Source: Hyphomonadaceae bacterium UBA5336
GTDB lineage: Bacteria; Pseudomonadota; Alphaproteobacteria; Caulobacterales; Hyphomonadaceae
NCBI GenBank assembly: GCA_002408125.1
Contig: DHQO01000023.1
Span: 62,001 to 126,000 of the forward strand
Length of the DNA stretch: 64,000 nucleotides
Direction: 5' to 3'
Position numbers and translations under genes: made by a program. The notes below the pieces were generated by a model. It saw nothing but the letters and a program-made list of their open reading frames with translations, was not told the DNA's origin and did no database searches. Each line of letters begins with the position of its first letter. Positions within the stretch are counted from its first letter, which is position 1. Positions 37,981-46,931 of this stretch are shown here, one piece after another.

Positions 37981-40245
37981 CTACTCAGGTTGTAAATCGA
38001 AGGAGGCGGTCAGCTCGGCGGCTGAGGATCCGCCCACGAACACGTCAAACCGTCCGGGTTCGACCAGAAATTTACCGTGGCCATTGTAGAAACCAAGCTC
38101 ATCCGGGCCGAGCGTGAAGCGAACTTCGCCGCTTTCTCCGGGGGCGAGCGAAATCTTCTTAAACCCCTTCAGTTCGCGGATGGGGCGCGCCACGCTGGCG
38201 GCGAGATCCCGGATGTAAAGCTGGGCGACTTCCTCGCCGGCTAGCTCGCCGGTATTGGCCACTGTGAAGCTGATCTCGGCCCCGTCGGCGGTGGGCGTGA
38301 CAGTCAGGCCTGAATAGGCGAAGTCGGTATAGCTCAGGCCATATCCGAACGGGTAGAGCGGGGCGTTGGACTCATCGATATAGTGCGACCAGAACACGTC
38401 CGGGATCTGGTTCGGCCGGCCCGTATTGAGCTGGTTGTAGTAGATCGGCACCTGGCCGAGGGCGCGCGGAAAGCTCATGGGCAGCTTGCCGCTGGGATTG
38501 TAGGCGCCCGTCAGCACATTGGTGAGCGCATGGCCGCTCTCACTGCCGAGATGCCAGGCCTGCACGATGGAGGGCACGTTTTCGTCGGCCCAGGTCAGCA
38601 CCAGCGGCCGGCCGCTCATCACCACCAGGATTGTGTCGGGATTGGCCGCATGGACGGCTTCGAGCAATTCCTGCTGGACGCCGGGAAAATCGAGCCGGGT
38701 CCGGCTGCGCCCTTCGCCCGATTGCAAGGCATCCTCGCCGAGCACGATGACCACTTTGTTGGCCGCGCTGGCGGCGGCCACGGCGGCTTCGAATCCGCTG
38801 CGATCCTCGGTGTTCACGATCACTTGCTGGGCAAAGCCGGCTTCGCCGATCTGTAACGCCGCGCCCTGCTCATAGGTGAAGTCCAGCCCGGCTTCCTCGA
38901 AGCCTTCCACGACGGAGACCGCCGAGTTCGCTTCGCCCATGCCGCGCCAGTTGCCGATGGGGGAGTCCTTGTCGGCCGCAAGATCGCCGATCAGCGCAAT
39001 GGTCTCGCCGGGCTGAAGCGGCAGGAGATCGCCTTCATTCTTCAGGAGTACAATCGAGCGCTCGGCCATCCGGCGGGACGTATCCAGATGCTCCGGTGTC
39101 AGCAGGCTGGCAGCCTCACGCTCCGCATCGAGATATCTGTAGGGGTCTTCGAACAGTCCGAGCTCGAACTTGACCCTCAGGATACGGCGCACCGCATCAT
39201 CCACCAGGGCTTCGGGTACCTCACCGTTCTCCACCAGGTCAGCGATATGGTCGAAATAGACATAGCTTTCCATGTCCATGTCCGAGCCGGCCAGCATGGC
39301 GAGCCGCGCAGCATCGCGGCCATCTTCTGCAAAGCCGTGATTGACCATTTCCAGGCCTGACGCCCAGTCGGAAACCACGAAGCCGTCAAAGCCCCAGTCC
39401 CCCTTCAGAATGTCACGCTGGAGGAAGGCATTGCCGGTCGCCGGGATACCGTTGAGCACGTTGAAGGCATTCATCACGGTGCGGACATTGGCGCGTTCGA
39501 TTGCAGCCTTGAACGGTGGCAGGACCACATTGAACAGGGTCGCCGTGCCGATATCGACCGTGTTGTACTCGCGCCCTGCCTCAGCAAATCCGTAGGCGGC
39601 GAAATGCTTGGCCGTGGCGGCGATGGTGTCGGGCGCGGAGAGGTCCGTGCCCTGAAAGCCGCGCACGCGGGCCACGGCGATCTCGGTTCCGAGATAGGTG
39701 TCCTCGCCGGCGCCTTCCATCACCCGGCCCCAGCGGGCATCGCGGGTGATGTCGATCATCGGTGCGAAGGTCCAGTTCAGGCCCTGGGCGGAGGCTTCCA
39801 CGGCGGCGACCCGCGCGCTGGCCTCGATCATGTCGAGATCCCAGCTCGCGGATTCGGCCAGCGGGATGGGGAAGCTGGTGCGGTAGCCGTGCACCACGTC
39901 ATAGCCAAAGATCACCGGGATCTTCAGGCGAGAGTTTTCCACCGCATAGTCCTGGATCGTGCGGATCTCATTGAGGCCGATCACATTCAGCATCGAGCCG
40001 ACGGCGCCGGAGCGGATCAGTTCCACCTTGCGGGCCTGCAGCGCGTCATCGGGCGCCGGGCCGGTGACATCACCGATATCGGAAAACTGGGTGAGCTGCC
40101 CGACTTTCTCGTCCAGCGTCATCTGGGCGAGCAGCGCATCGACCTGCTGGTCTATGGAGGCGTCGTCTTCGGCCATCGCGGATCCCGAGGCCATGAGTAG
40201 CACGGCGCAGGCCGCCGAGCCCGCCCATTTTGCAATCTTTTTCAA
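37981..40245 (-). CDS. bglX: GH3 beta-glucosidase (BglX-like)
   Basis: A 754-residue periplasmic beta-glucosidase. A signal peptide (cleavage near SAMAED) precedes the GH3 N-terminal barrel, with substrate motif KHFAAYG (from residue 213) and nucleophile Asp293 in FVVSDWASG. The second alpha/beta domain (IVLLKNEGDLLPL onward) and a C-terminal fibronectin type III-like domain complete the usual three-domain layout. It would release glucose from oligosaccharides made by the neighbouring GH16 enzyme. The start is TTG at 40245: GGGAGGG lies six bases upstream and no in-frame ATG precedes the signal peptide. A strong terminator follows. Confidence 0.93.
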   Translation of the reverse strand: MKKIAKWAGSAACAVLLMASGSAMAEDDASIDQQVDALLAQMTLDEKVGQLTQFSDIGDVTGPAPDDALQARKVELIRSGAVGSMLNVIGLNEIRTIQDYAVENSRLKIPVIFGYDVVHGYRTSFPIPLAESASWDLDMIEASARVAAVEASAQGLNWTFAPMIDITRDARWGRVMEGAGEDTYLGTEIAVARVRGFQGTDLSAPDTIAATAKHFAAYGFAEAGREYNTVDIGTATLFNVVLPPFKAAIERANVRTVMNAFNVLNGIPATGNAFLQRDILKGDWGFDGFVVSDWASGLEMVNHGFAEDGRDAARLAMLAGSDMDMESYVYFDHIADLVENGEVPEALVDDAVRRILRVKFELGLFEDPYRYLDAEREAASLLTPEHLDTSRRMAERSIVLLKNEGDLLPLQPGETIALIGDLAADKDSPIGNWRGMGEANSAVSVVEGFEEAGLDFTYEQGAALQIGEAGFAQQVIVNTEDRSGFEAAVAAASAANKVVIVLGEDALQSGEGRSRTRLDFPGVQQELLEAVHAANPDTILVVMSGRPLVLTWADENVPSIVQAWHLGSESGHALTNVLTGAYNPSGKLPMSFPRALGQVPIYYNQLNTGRPNQIPDVFWSHYIDESNAPLYPFGYGLSYTDFAYSGLTVTPTADGAEISFTVANTGELAGEEVAQLYIRDLAASVARPIRELKGFKKISLAPGESGEVRFTLGPDELGFYNGHGKFLVEPGRFDVFVGGSSAAELTASFDLQPE

Positions 40246-40395
40246 CTTTACCCTCCCGGTACATTCGGCCTGATCTTGCCTTGTGCCGGCATAGTCCGAT
40301 CAAGCGCAGGCATGCTGCAAACCCGCTGCGCCGGACTGCCTGTTTCCTGCGATGAATGGGAGCCAGAGGAGGGATTTCCGCGCCGCAAGGACGCA

Positions 40396-41145
40396 CTACA
40401 TCTCGTCGATGAGCTTCTGGATGGTGTCGCGGTAGCTGCGACTGGTCCGTACCGTGATGTCGTCGGTCAGGAAGATCTGTGCTTCGCCTTTCGGGCGCAT
40501 GCGGATCTCGCGGATATGCGCGATTGAGACGATGGCCGAACGATGCACACGGACGAACTCGTCCGTCGGCAGATCGGACTCCAGAGACTTGATCGCCCGC
40601 CGGATGGCTGCCTCCCGGTCAGCGGTGTGGAGCAGGGAATAATCGCCCGCTGCCTCGATCCAGATCACATCGGCTCGCGGGATGAAATAGTACCGTCCGG
40701 CATCCTTGATGCGCAACATGGCCGGCGGGTCGGTGCGCTGGGCTTCGGTATCTTCGACCACTTCTTCCTCGCTTTCAATGATCAGCCGGTGCATGCGGAC
40801 GGCCTTCTCCACCGCCTTCTCGACCCGGACCTGGTCGAAGGGTTTGAGGACATAGTCGATAGCATCGATGCCGAATGCCTCAACGGCATATTCCGGGTGG
40901 GCGGTGGCGAACACGATCAACGGTTTGGGATCCGCCGTGATCTGCGCGGAGGCCTCCACGCCGCTCAGTTCCGGCATTTCGATATCCAGCACGGCCAGGT
41001 CGATGCCGCCCTGATTGATCCGGTCGATCGCCTCGCGCACCGAGAGATAGGTGCCCTCGATTGAGACCTGGCCTGTGTCGCGCAGCATGCCCTCCATGAG
41101 CTCCACGGCCGGGGCTTCATCGTCGCAGACGATCGTTTTCAGCAT
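40396..41145 (-). CDS. LytTR-family response regulator
   Basis: A 249-residue response regulator. The receiver domain has phosphoacceptor Asp54 in AVLDIEMPE and the switch residues of VFATAHPEYA and VLKPFD. A charged linker (about residues 125-145) leads to a LytTR DNA-binding domain (FVRVHRSAIVSIAHI). Such regulators bind imperfect direct repeats and pair with LytS-type kinases, and a kinase of that type starts 66 bases away on the opposite strand. It lies just upstream of the glucan-degradation genes on the same strand, so it probably controls them. Confidence 0.92.
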   Translation of the reverse strand: MLKTIVCDDEAPAVELMEGMLRDTGQVSIEGTYLSVREAIDRINQGGIDLAVLDIEMPELSGVEASAQITADPKPLIVFATAHPEYAVEAFGIDAIDYVLKPFDQVRVEKAVEKAVRMHRLIIESEEEVVEDTEAQRTDPPAMLRIKDAGRYYFIPRADVIWIEAAGDYSLLHTADREAAIRRAIKSLESDLPTDEFVRVHRSAIVSIAHIREIRMRPKGEAQIFLTDDITVRTSRSYRDTIQKLIDEM

Positions 41146-41211
41146 GGGGCGCGAGCCTTTCCTTGCACCAGATGGTTGATCACGGACGGTTTTTGACTGT
41201 CACTGTGGTCC

Positions 41212-42390
41212 ATGACTGCTATCGACTCTCCGAACCGGATGTTCAAGACCCTGGGAATTGGGGTCCAGCCGGATGCGCGCCAGTACTGGCTGTTCCAGAT
41301 CGGTGGCTGGTCGGCCATGGCGCTCTTGAGCTATTTCAGCCTGACGCTCTGGTACAATCCCGGGCAACTGACGCCCGTTCTGCACACGATCGTGCAGTCC
41401 ATACTTGGCGTGTTTGTCAGCCACCCGCTGCGCTGGGTCTCTTCGCGCACCTGGAACATGTCGCTGGTTGCCCGCATCGTCACAAATGGCGCCGCGGTCT
41501 TCGTAGCTTCGCTCGTCTGGACGCTTTTACGACTTTACTCCTTCACCTGGCTGACCGGCGAGACCGTCCCGCTCAGCGACTGGGGCGGCTGGATGTTCGC
41601 CTCGGTCATCGTTTTCGGCGCCTGGTCGTTCTGCTATCACGCCCTGAAATATTACCGCCATTGGCTCACCGAGCACCAGTTGGCGGTTGAGGCGCAGAAC
41701 ACCGCACTGCGGGCAAACGAGGTTGCACAACGCGAAACCCTGCGCCGGCTGGAAGCGGAAAAACTGATCCGCGAGACCCAGCTGCGAATGCTGAAATACC
41801 AGCTCAATCCGCATTTCCTGTTCAATGCGCTCAATTCGGTCTCCTCGCTGGTGCGCAGGGGCGATGCCGGCGGGGCGACCGACATGCTGGCGCGCATCGG
41901 CAACTATCTGCGCATGACGCTCGATCATTCCGATGAGGTCCAGCACACGCTGGATGATGAGCTTGATGCGCTCGACCTTTATCTTGGGATCGAGAAGGTC
42001 CGGTTCGGCGAACGGCTGAACATCTCGTTTCAGGTGGAGGAGAAAGCCCGCCTGGCCGCCGTGCCCAGCCTGCTGCTCCAGCCGCTCATCGAAAACAGCA
42101 TCAAGTTTGCCGTCAGCCGCAATCTCGAACCGACCACGATCAGCCTGGACGCGCATTGTGAGGATGACAGGCTGGTCCTGAAAATCTGCGATGACGGGCC
42201 GGGCCGTAGTGCGCCCTTGAACGTCAACGAAGACGAGGCCCAGGGCATCGGCCTGTTGAATGTCAAGCAGAGGCTGAGCTCCATGTATGGCGAGGCATTC
42301 CAGTTCGAGCACGGAGCGACCGAGCCACATGGATATGCCGTGGATATTGCCGTGCCTGCCCGCACGCTTCTCGGTCAGCCCCTGCGCTAG
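41212..42390 (+). CDS. LytS-type sensor histidine kinase
   Basis: A 392-residue membrane histidine kinase. Four hydrophobic segments lie roughly at residues 28-48, 55-75, 86-108 and 127-145, followed by a short coiled coil, then the His_kinase domain with phosphoacceptor His201 in QLNPHFLFNALNS. The ATP-binding lid follows at DDGPGRS. It lacks a separate extracytoplasmic sensor, so the signal may be sensed in or near the membrane. It is divergent from the LytTR regulator and almost certainly its partner. The stop codon overlaps the stop of the decayed receptor on the opposite strand. A second in-frame ATG exists at 41239. Confidence 0.92.
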   Translation: MTAIDSPNRMFKTLGIGVQPDARQYWLFQIGGWSAMALLSYFSLTLWYNPGQLTPVLHTIVQSILGVFVSHPLRWVSSRTWNMSLVARIVTNGAAVFVASLVWTLLRLYSFTWLTGETVPLSDWGGWMFASVIVFGAWSFCYHALKYYRHWLTEHQLAVEAQNTALRANEVAQRETLRRLEAEKLIRETQLRMLKYQLNPHFLFNALNSVSSLVRRGDAGGATDMLARIGNYLRMTLDHSDEVQHTLDDELDALDLYLGIEKVRFGERLNISFQVEEKARLAAVPSLLLQPLIENSIKFAVSRNLEPTTISLDAHCEDDRLVLKICDDGPGRSAPLNVNEDEAQGIGLLNVKQRLSSMYGEAFQFEHGATEPHGYAVDIAVPARTLLGQPLR

Positions 42391-43703
42391 TCGCGGTAAT
42401 CCAGCCGCGCCATGAAGGAACGCCCATCGCGCTCGAACCGGGCGAGCCGGCCGGGCTCGTCATAATAGTGATAGATCTCCTCACCGGTGAGGTTGCGCGA
42501 GCACGTCCTCGCGCACATCATAGAGATTCTCGTCGTTGAACTCGAACTCGCCCGACAAGGGCGCGACGGCCAATAGAGAACGCGGCGAGACGCGCGGCCA
42601 GTCGCGCAGAATGGGGCCGGACAGGCCATTGAGGAACGGGCCTGGAAGGTCGAGCGGCGCGCCATCTGCAAATGTCAGTCCGCCGGTGTCGAGCTCCATG
42701 AGGGAGCCTTGCCGGCGGGAGAAGGAGGTGGAAGACCCGCGCAATCCGGTGCGAAGCTGCGTGAGTGGACCAATATCCATTGCCCGGGAAGCATCCAGCG
42801 TCAGGGCATATTCGTCGACCTCGATAAGCCGCTGGTCAAACATGATCGAGGTCACCGGCGCGTCGCCTGGCGCGAGTGTGATGCCGGGTCCGAACAGTGC
42901 CGGAACCGAGCTTTCCGCGACAATGTCGTATTGCACTGTATCGGCGTTGAGCTGTTCGTGCTCGGCCTCGGTTTCGTGCAGGCGTTCCAGACTTCGCGAC
43001 CAGGTGAGATCCGATCGCACGGTCCAGTCCATCACCGTCCCGTCGACACCGCCAGTCAGGCCTGATGTCTGGATATCGAGCTCGCGGAAGAAGGTGGTGT
43101 TCTCGATCATGGTGCCGAGGAATGCGCCGGAGACCAGGGTCTGGCCGGCCCGGTCCGGGTACCCTCCTGCATCACGCCATCAGCGAATGTGACCTGCAGG
43201 CGCGAGCGGTCTTCTTCGCGAGCCTCTTCTGTGTGCAGGCCGTGCAGATAGAGGGTGAGGCCGGGCGTTGCCACCACCTCCAGCCGGCCGGCGAGATTGA
43301 GTTTCCGGGTCTCTCCGGTCTGGCGCAGATAGCGCACGCGGCGGGGAAAGCGCAGGTCAGAAAGATTGGCCTGGGCCTCCGGGTCGGCGAGCATGGCGTC
43401 GCTGAGCAGCCCCCAGCTCCGGTTGTTCTCGACCCGCTCGTTTGCGAGGTCGCGGCGCTCGATTGTGTCGTAGAGATCCGCCGAGAAGATCGACATGGCC
43501 GCCTCGCGCGAAGGGTCGGCCCGCTGGAAGGAGGAGGATGTGCACCGCCCGTCGATTTCAAGCCGGGTGAAATTTGCCGACAGCCCGCGGATCTGCACGC
43601 TCTCGCCTTCGCCATTGCGCCGTGTGATCTGAATCCCGGGCAGGCGCTCGGCGCAGGGCAGGCCGCGCATTGGATGGCCGGCGCGCCAGTGCCTGAGGTC
43701 CAT
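42387..43703 (-). pseudogene. Decayed TonB-dependent receptor
   Basis: Receptor homology is spread over two minus-strand frames. Plug-domain sequence (LPGIQITRRNGEGESVQIRG, SIFSADLYDTIE) lies near 43480-43640, followed in the same frame by barrel sequence up to about 43160. A frameshift there moves the reading to the frame of MIENTTFFRELDIQTSG down to about 42500. A further shift returns to the C-terminal NLTGEEIYHYYDE, ending at 42387. The signal peptide is gone, and the joins at YDTIE/RRDLANER and VREDVLA/RNLTGEE skip segments expected in the family, so large internal deletions occurred. Only about 440 codons remain of the usual 900-1000. No intact reading frame survives. Confidence 0.82.
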
Positions 43704-43965
43704 GCTATTGCTCCCGACCGCATTGCGACCTGGCGCGAGCAGCGTCTCGTCTTCGACAATCTGCCGATTGGCGAGGTTGTGGCGGAGTTCAACCGCTACA
43801 ATCGCACACAGCTCCGTATTGAGGATGCGGAACTGTCAGCCCAGACAATCAGCGCCGAGTTCGCGCCGACGGATCTGGGGCTTTGTGCGCTTCATCGAAG
43901 TCTCCCGCCCGGAAATGCAGATTGTGCGGACGGATGGCGAGGTCCGTATCCTCCGCCAGAACTGA
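43697..43965 (+). pseudogene. FecR-type anti-sigma factor remnant (C-terminal fragment)
   Basis: A short plus-strand remnant resembling the C-terminal domain of FecR-family sensors, which relay signals from TonB receptors to ECF sigma factors. The first part reads WREQRLVFDNLPIGEVVAEF and continues to SAEFAPTDLG. A one-base shift near 43875 is then needed to continue with GFVRFIEVSRPEMQIVRTDG and a stop at 43965. The N-terminal half, membrane helix and sigma factor are absent. It lies head to head with the decayed receptor, not in the usual same-strand order, so an inversion or deletion joined them near 43700. Confidence 0.65.
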
Positions 43966-43989
43966 TCGGCAGTTTGCCATCGGTTCTCG

Positions 43990-44925
43990 TCAGGACGGAC
44001 CGAGGTACCTGTTCAGCCCGTCAAGCACCAGTTGCCCCATGGCAAGGCGGGTTTCCTCGGTCGCGCTGCCGATATGCGGCAGAATGAATGCATTGGGCAG
44101 CGTCCGGTAGCGTGGGTCGATGGCCGGCTCGCCATTGAAGACATCAAGGCCCACCGCGCCAAGCCGTCCTGTTTCCAACGCGGTGATGACATCCTCATCC
44201 ACCACCAGGTCGCCCCGGCCAGTGTTGATCAGCACGGCGCGCTGCGGGAGCTTCTCTATCAGCGCGCGATTCACAAGGCCGCGCGTTGCCGGCGTCGAGG
44301 GGCAGTGCAGGGAGAGGACATCCGTGCGCGCAAGGAAGGCGTCCGGATCGGGAACGGCCTTGAATCCAAGTGCGTCGAACTCTGCCGAATTCCGGCGGCC
44401 GGCCCAGTAATGTACGCGCATGCCGAAGGCGGCCGCGCGTGTTGCGGTGGCGAGGCCGATGCGTCCGGCGCCGTAAATGCCAAGGCGCTTGCCAGTGAGG
44501 TCGCGCCCGAAGACCTGTGCGGGCTGCCAGCCGGTCCATTCGCCATTGCTGATCATCCGGAAAGCCGATGCTGCGCCTCGCAGGGCGCCGAGGATGAGCA
44601 GCATGGCGATGTCGGCCGTGGCATCGGTCAGGACATCGGGCGTGTTTGTCACCGCGATGCCGCGGGTGCGGGCCGCGTCCTGGTCGACATGATCGAGCCC
44701 GACGGAGAAGCTCGCAATCACCTTCACGCTGCCGGGCAGCGCGGCGATCAGCTCCGCATCTACCGGGTCACCGGGAGAGACGACAATGCCATCGGGTGTA
44801 CCGAGCTCGGCCAGGAAGCCTTCCCGGCCTAGGGACTCCAGATGCAGTGGTGTGGCTTCATATTGCGCCTGGATCGCCTTCAGGACCGGCGCAGGCAGTG
44901 TCTTGGTGATGACGACGCGTTTCAT
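43990..44925 (-). CDS. D-isomer-specific 2-hydroxyacid dehydrogenase (GRHPR-like)
   Basis: A 311-residue NAD(P)H-dependent dehydrogenase of the glyoxylate/hydroxypyruvate reductase type. The nucleotide site is GIYGAGRIG. The substrate Arg lies in INTGRGDLVVDE, and the catalytic His in LPHIGSATEETR, with a Glu between. It would reduce glyoxylate, hydroxypyruvate or another 2-oxoacid formed by the upstream lyase. Its ATG overlaps the LeuD-like stop (ATGA). It is the last gene of the five-gene operon that starts at 48924. A glycerate kinase further right in the window would be a natural consumer of D-glycerate. Confidence 0.88.
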   Translation of the reverse strand: MKRVVITKTLPAPVLKAIQAQYEATPLHLESLGREGFLAELGTPDGIVVSPGDPVDAELIAALPGSVKVIASFSVGLDHVDQDAARTRGIAVTNTPDVLTDATADIAMLLILGALRGAASAFRMISNGEWTGWQPAQVFGRDLTGKRLGIYGAGRIGLATATRAAAFGMRVHYWAGRRNSAEFDALGFKAVPDPDAFLARTDVLSLHCPSTPATRGLVNRALIEKLPQRAVLINTGRGDLVVDEDVITALETGRLGAVGLDVFNGEPAIDPRYRTLPNAFILPHIGSATEETRLAMGQLVLDGLNRYLGPS

Positions 44926-45551
44926 GCCATATGCTCTATAGCCCAGATCCATGGGCGGTCCCTGCGGTCTTTTTCCTGATAGTCCAGCACGTCCTGCCGG
45001 TACTGCTCGGTGAGCGCAATTTCGTCCATGCCCTCCAAGAGACGCACCTTGTGGCCCGGATCGAAGTCGAACGGAAGGCAGGTCCCGTCGGGCAGGGTCA
45101 CGATCTGGTCTGGCAGGGAGACTTTGAAGAATGCCTCGCCCCGGGTAATCCCGGCGGCCTGCAGTGCGCTGTCATGGGCCGCATCTTCGAGGATGACAGG
45201 CAGGACGCCGTTCTTGATGCAGTTGCCGAAGAAGATGTCGCCAAAACTCGGCGCGATCACGATACGGATGCCGAAGCCTTCAAGGGCGTGCACGGCGCCT
45301 TCACGCGAGCTGCCGCAGCCGAAGTTCCGTCCGGCGACCAGAATGGAGGCGCGCTGGTAGGGCGCCTGGTTCAGCACGAATTCCGGCGCTTCGGAGCCGT
45401 CTTCGCGATAGCGCAGGGGCATGAAGGCCTTTTTCCCGAGCTCCCCGCGTGGGGTCATCATCAATGGCCCCATCGGGATGATCACATCGGTATCGATATT
45501 GTCGAGCGGCAGGGGCGCGGCGATGCCCTTGTGCGTGATAAACGCTTTCAT
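44922..45551 (-). CDS. LeuD-like hydro-lyase small subunit
   Basis: A 209-residue aconitase-superfamily small subunit (swivel domain). It has the substrate-loop motif GRNFGCGSSREGA and DTDVIIPM, as in isopropylmalate isomerase small subunits. With the LeuC-like protein encoded just upstream it would form a 4Fe-4S hydro-lyase that moves water across a double bond of a dicarboxylate. The setting has no leuA or leuB, and includes an oxygenase and an isocitrate-lyase-family lyase. A catabolic hydratase such as a dimethylmaleate-, citraconate- or methylmalate-type enzyme is therefore at least as likely as leucine synthesis. No gene symbol is given for that reason. Confidence 0.83.
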   Translation of the reverse strand: MKAFITHKGIAAPLPLDNIDTDVIIPMGPLMMTPRGELGKKAFMPLRYREDGSEAPEFVLNQAPYQRASILVAGRNFGCGSSREGAVHALEGFGIRIVIAPSFGDIFFGNCIKNGVLPVILEDAAHDSALQAAGITRGEAFFKVSLPDQIVTLPDGTCLPFDFDPGHKVRLLEGMDEIALTEQYRQDVLDYQEKDRRDRPWIWAIEHMA

Positions 45552-45560
45552 GTGGTGTCC

Positions 45561-46931
45561 TTACTCTTGCGAGAGCCGGATTTCCCCGGCCAGCGCGCAG
45601 GCGGCCGCGGTCGCCGGGCTGGCCAGATGCGTGCGGGCATTGGGGCCCTGCCGGCCGACAAAGTTACGGTTCGAGGTGGAGACTGCGCGCTTGCCCGGCG
45701 CGACAAGATCGCCGTTCACGGCATTGCACATGGAACAGCCAGGCTCGCGCCACTGGAAGCCGGCGGCGAGGAAAATCTTGGCAAGGCCCTCATCCTCGGC
45801 CGCGCGTTTCACGGCTTCCGAGCCGGGTACGACCCATGCGGTCACGCGCTCGGCCACGCGCTTGCCGCGCACAATGTCGGCGACAAGGCGCAGATCTTCG
45901 ATCCGGCTATTGGCGCACGAGCCGATGAAGACATAATCGACCGGCAGGCCTTCCAGGCTCTGGCCGGGTGCCAGACCCATATAGTCGAGCGCGCCGTCAT
46001 CCGCGCCGCTTAATGGCACCGCTCCGCCGAGGTTGGTGACCTGTTCCGGGCTGATCCCCCAGGTGATCTGCGGCGTGACTTCGCTGGCATCGAGATAGAT
46101 CTCCTTGTCGAACTGTGCGCCGGGATCGGTCTTCAGGCGACGCCAGTCTTCCAGCGCAGCCTCCCACAGCGCTGGCTCGGGGGCATAGGTCCGCCCGGCA
46201 AGATAGCGGAAGGTGGTGTCATCAGGGGCGATCAGCGCAAAGCGCGCCCCCATCTCCACGCCGAGATTGCAGACCGATGCCCGCGCCTCGACGGAAAGCG
46301 CCTCGATGACCGGGCCGGTGAACTCCACGGCATGTTCGCGGCCATAGTCGGCGCCCAGCCGGCCGATCAGCCACAGGATGAGGTCTTTCGAAAACACACC
46401 GCGCTGCAGCGTGCCGTCGAGCCAGACACGGGCGCGCTTGGGGCGCTTCATCCACAGGGTCTGAGTGGCCAGCACATGTTTCACCTCTGTCGAGCCGATG
46501 CCCCAGGCCAGCGCGCCGACCGCGCCATGGGTAGAGGTGTGGCTGTCGCCGCAGACCAGCGTGGTGCCAGGCAGGGTAAAGCCCTGTTCCAGGCCGACGA
46601 CATGGACAATCCCCTGCCGGCCCGAGCCACGCGCGAAATGGCGAATGCCGGTCTGTTTCGACAGCCGGTCGAGATTGACGACAAACCGCGCGCGGAGCTT
46701 GGCCTGCTGCGGGGTGTCCTCGCTGCCGGTCGGGATGACATGGTCGGGCATGGCCGCATGCAGGCCGGGGCAGGCCACGGCACTGTCATCCTGTTCCATC
46801 TCCTCAAGACCGATCGTGCCCGAAAGATCGGTCAGCAGGGAGCGATCGATATGGATGAGATCGAGCCCCTCGTCATTGGTCGTGACGAGGTGGCGGTCCC
46901 ATAGTTTGTCGAACAGGGTGGCGGGGCTCAC
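45561..46931 (-). CDS. LeuC-like hydro-lyase large subunit
   Basis: A 456-residue aconitase-superfamily large subunit. Iron-sulfur ligands are visible in FIGSCANSRIED and in the EPGCSMCNAVNGD pair. Substrate motifs GDSHTSTHGAVGALAWGIG and the C-terminal STSNRNFVGRQG match LeuC. A usual Thr in GSCTNSR is Ala here and the N-terminus differs from housekeeping LeuC, consistent with a paralogue of altered specificity. The start is GTG at 46931, overlapping the upstream lyase stop (GTGA). LeuD-like follows after nine bases, so the two subunits are co-produced. Confidence 0.85.
   Translation of the reverse strand: MSPATLFDKLWDRHLVTTNDEGLDLIHIDRSLLTDLSGTIGLEEMEQDDSAVACPGLHAAMPDHVIPTGSEDTPQQAKLRARFVVNLDRLSKQTGIRHFARGSGRQGIVHVVGLEQGFTLPGTTLVCGDSHTSTHGAVGALAWGIGSTEVKHVLATQTLWMKRPKRARVWLDGTLQRGVFSKDLILWLIGRLGADYGREHAVEFTGPVIEALSVEARASVCNLGVEMGARFALIAPDDTTFRYLAGRTYAPEPALWEAALEDWRRLKTDPGAQFDKEIYLDASEVTPQITWGISPEQVTNLGGAVPLSGADDGALDYMGLAPGQSLEGLPVDYVFIGSCANSRIEDLRLVADIVRGKRVAERVTAWVVPGSEAVKRAAEDEGLAKIFLAAGFQWREPGCSMCNAVNGDLVAPGKRAVSTSNRNFVGRQGPNARTHLASPATAAACALAGEIRLSQE

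Noticed and set aside
43650..43750. Insertion sequence at the receptor/FecR junction
   Set aside because: No transposase fragment, terminal inverted repeats or target duplication could be seen. Simple inversion or deletion is enough.
44922..46931. Leucine biosynthesis operon
   Set aside because: The LeuC/LeuD-like pair lacks leuA and leuB and is embedded with an oxygenase, a lyase and a dehydrogenase. A catabolic role is kept as equal or better, so gene symbols leuC and leuD were not assigned.
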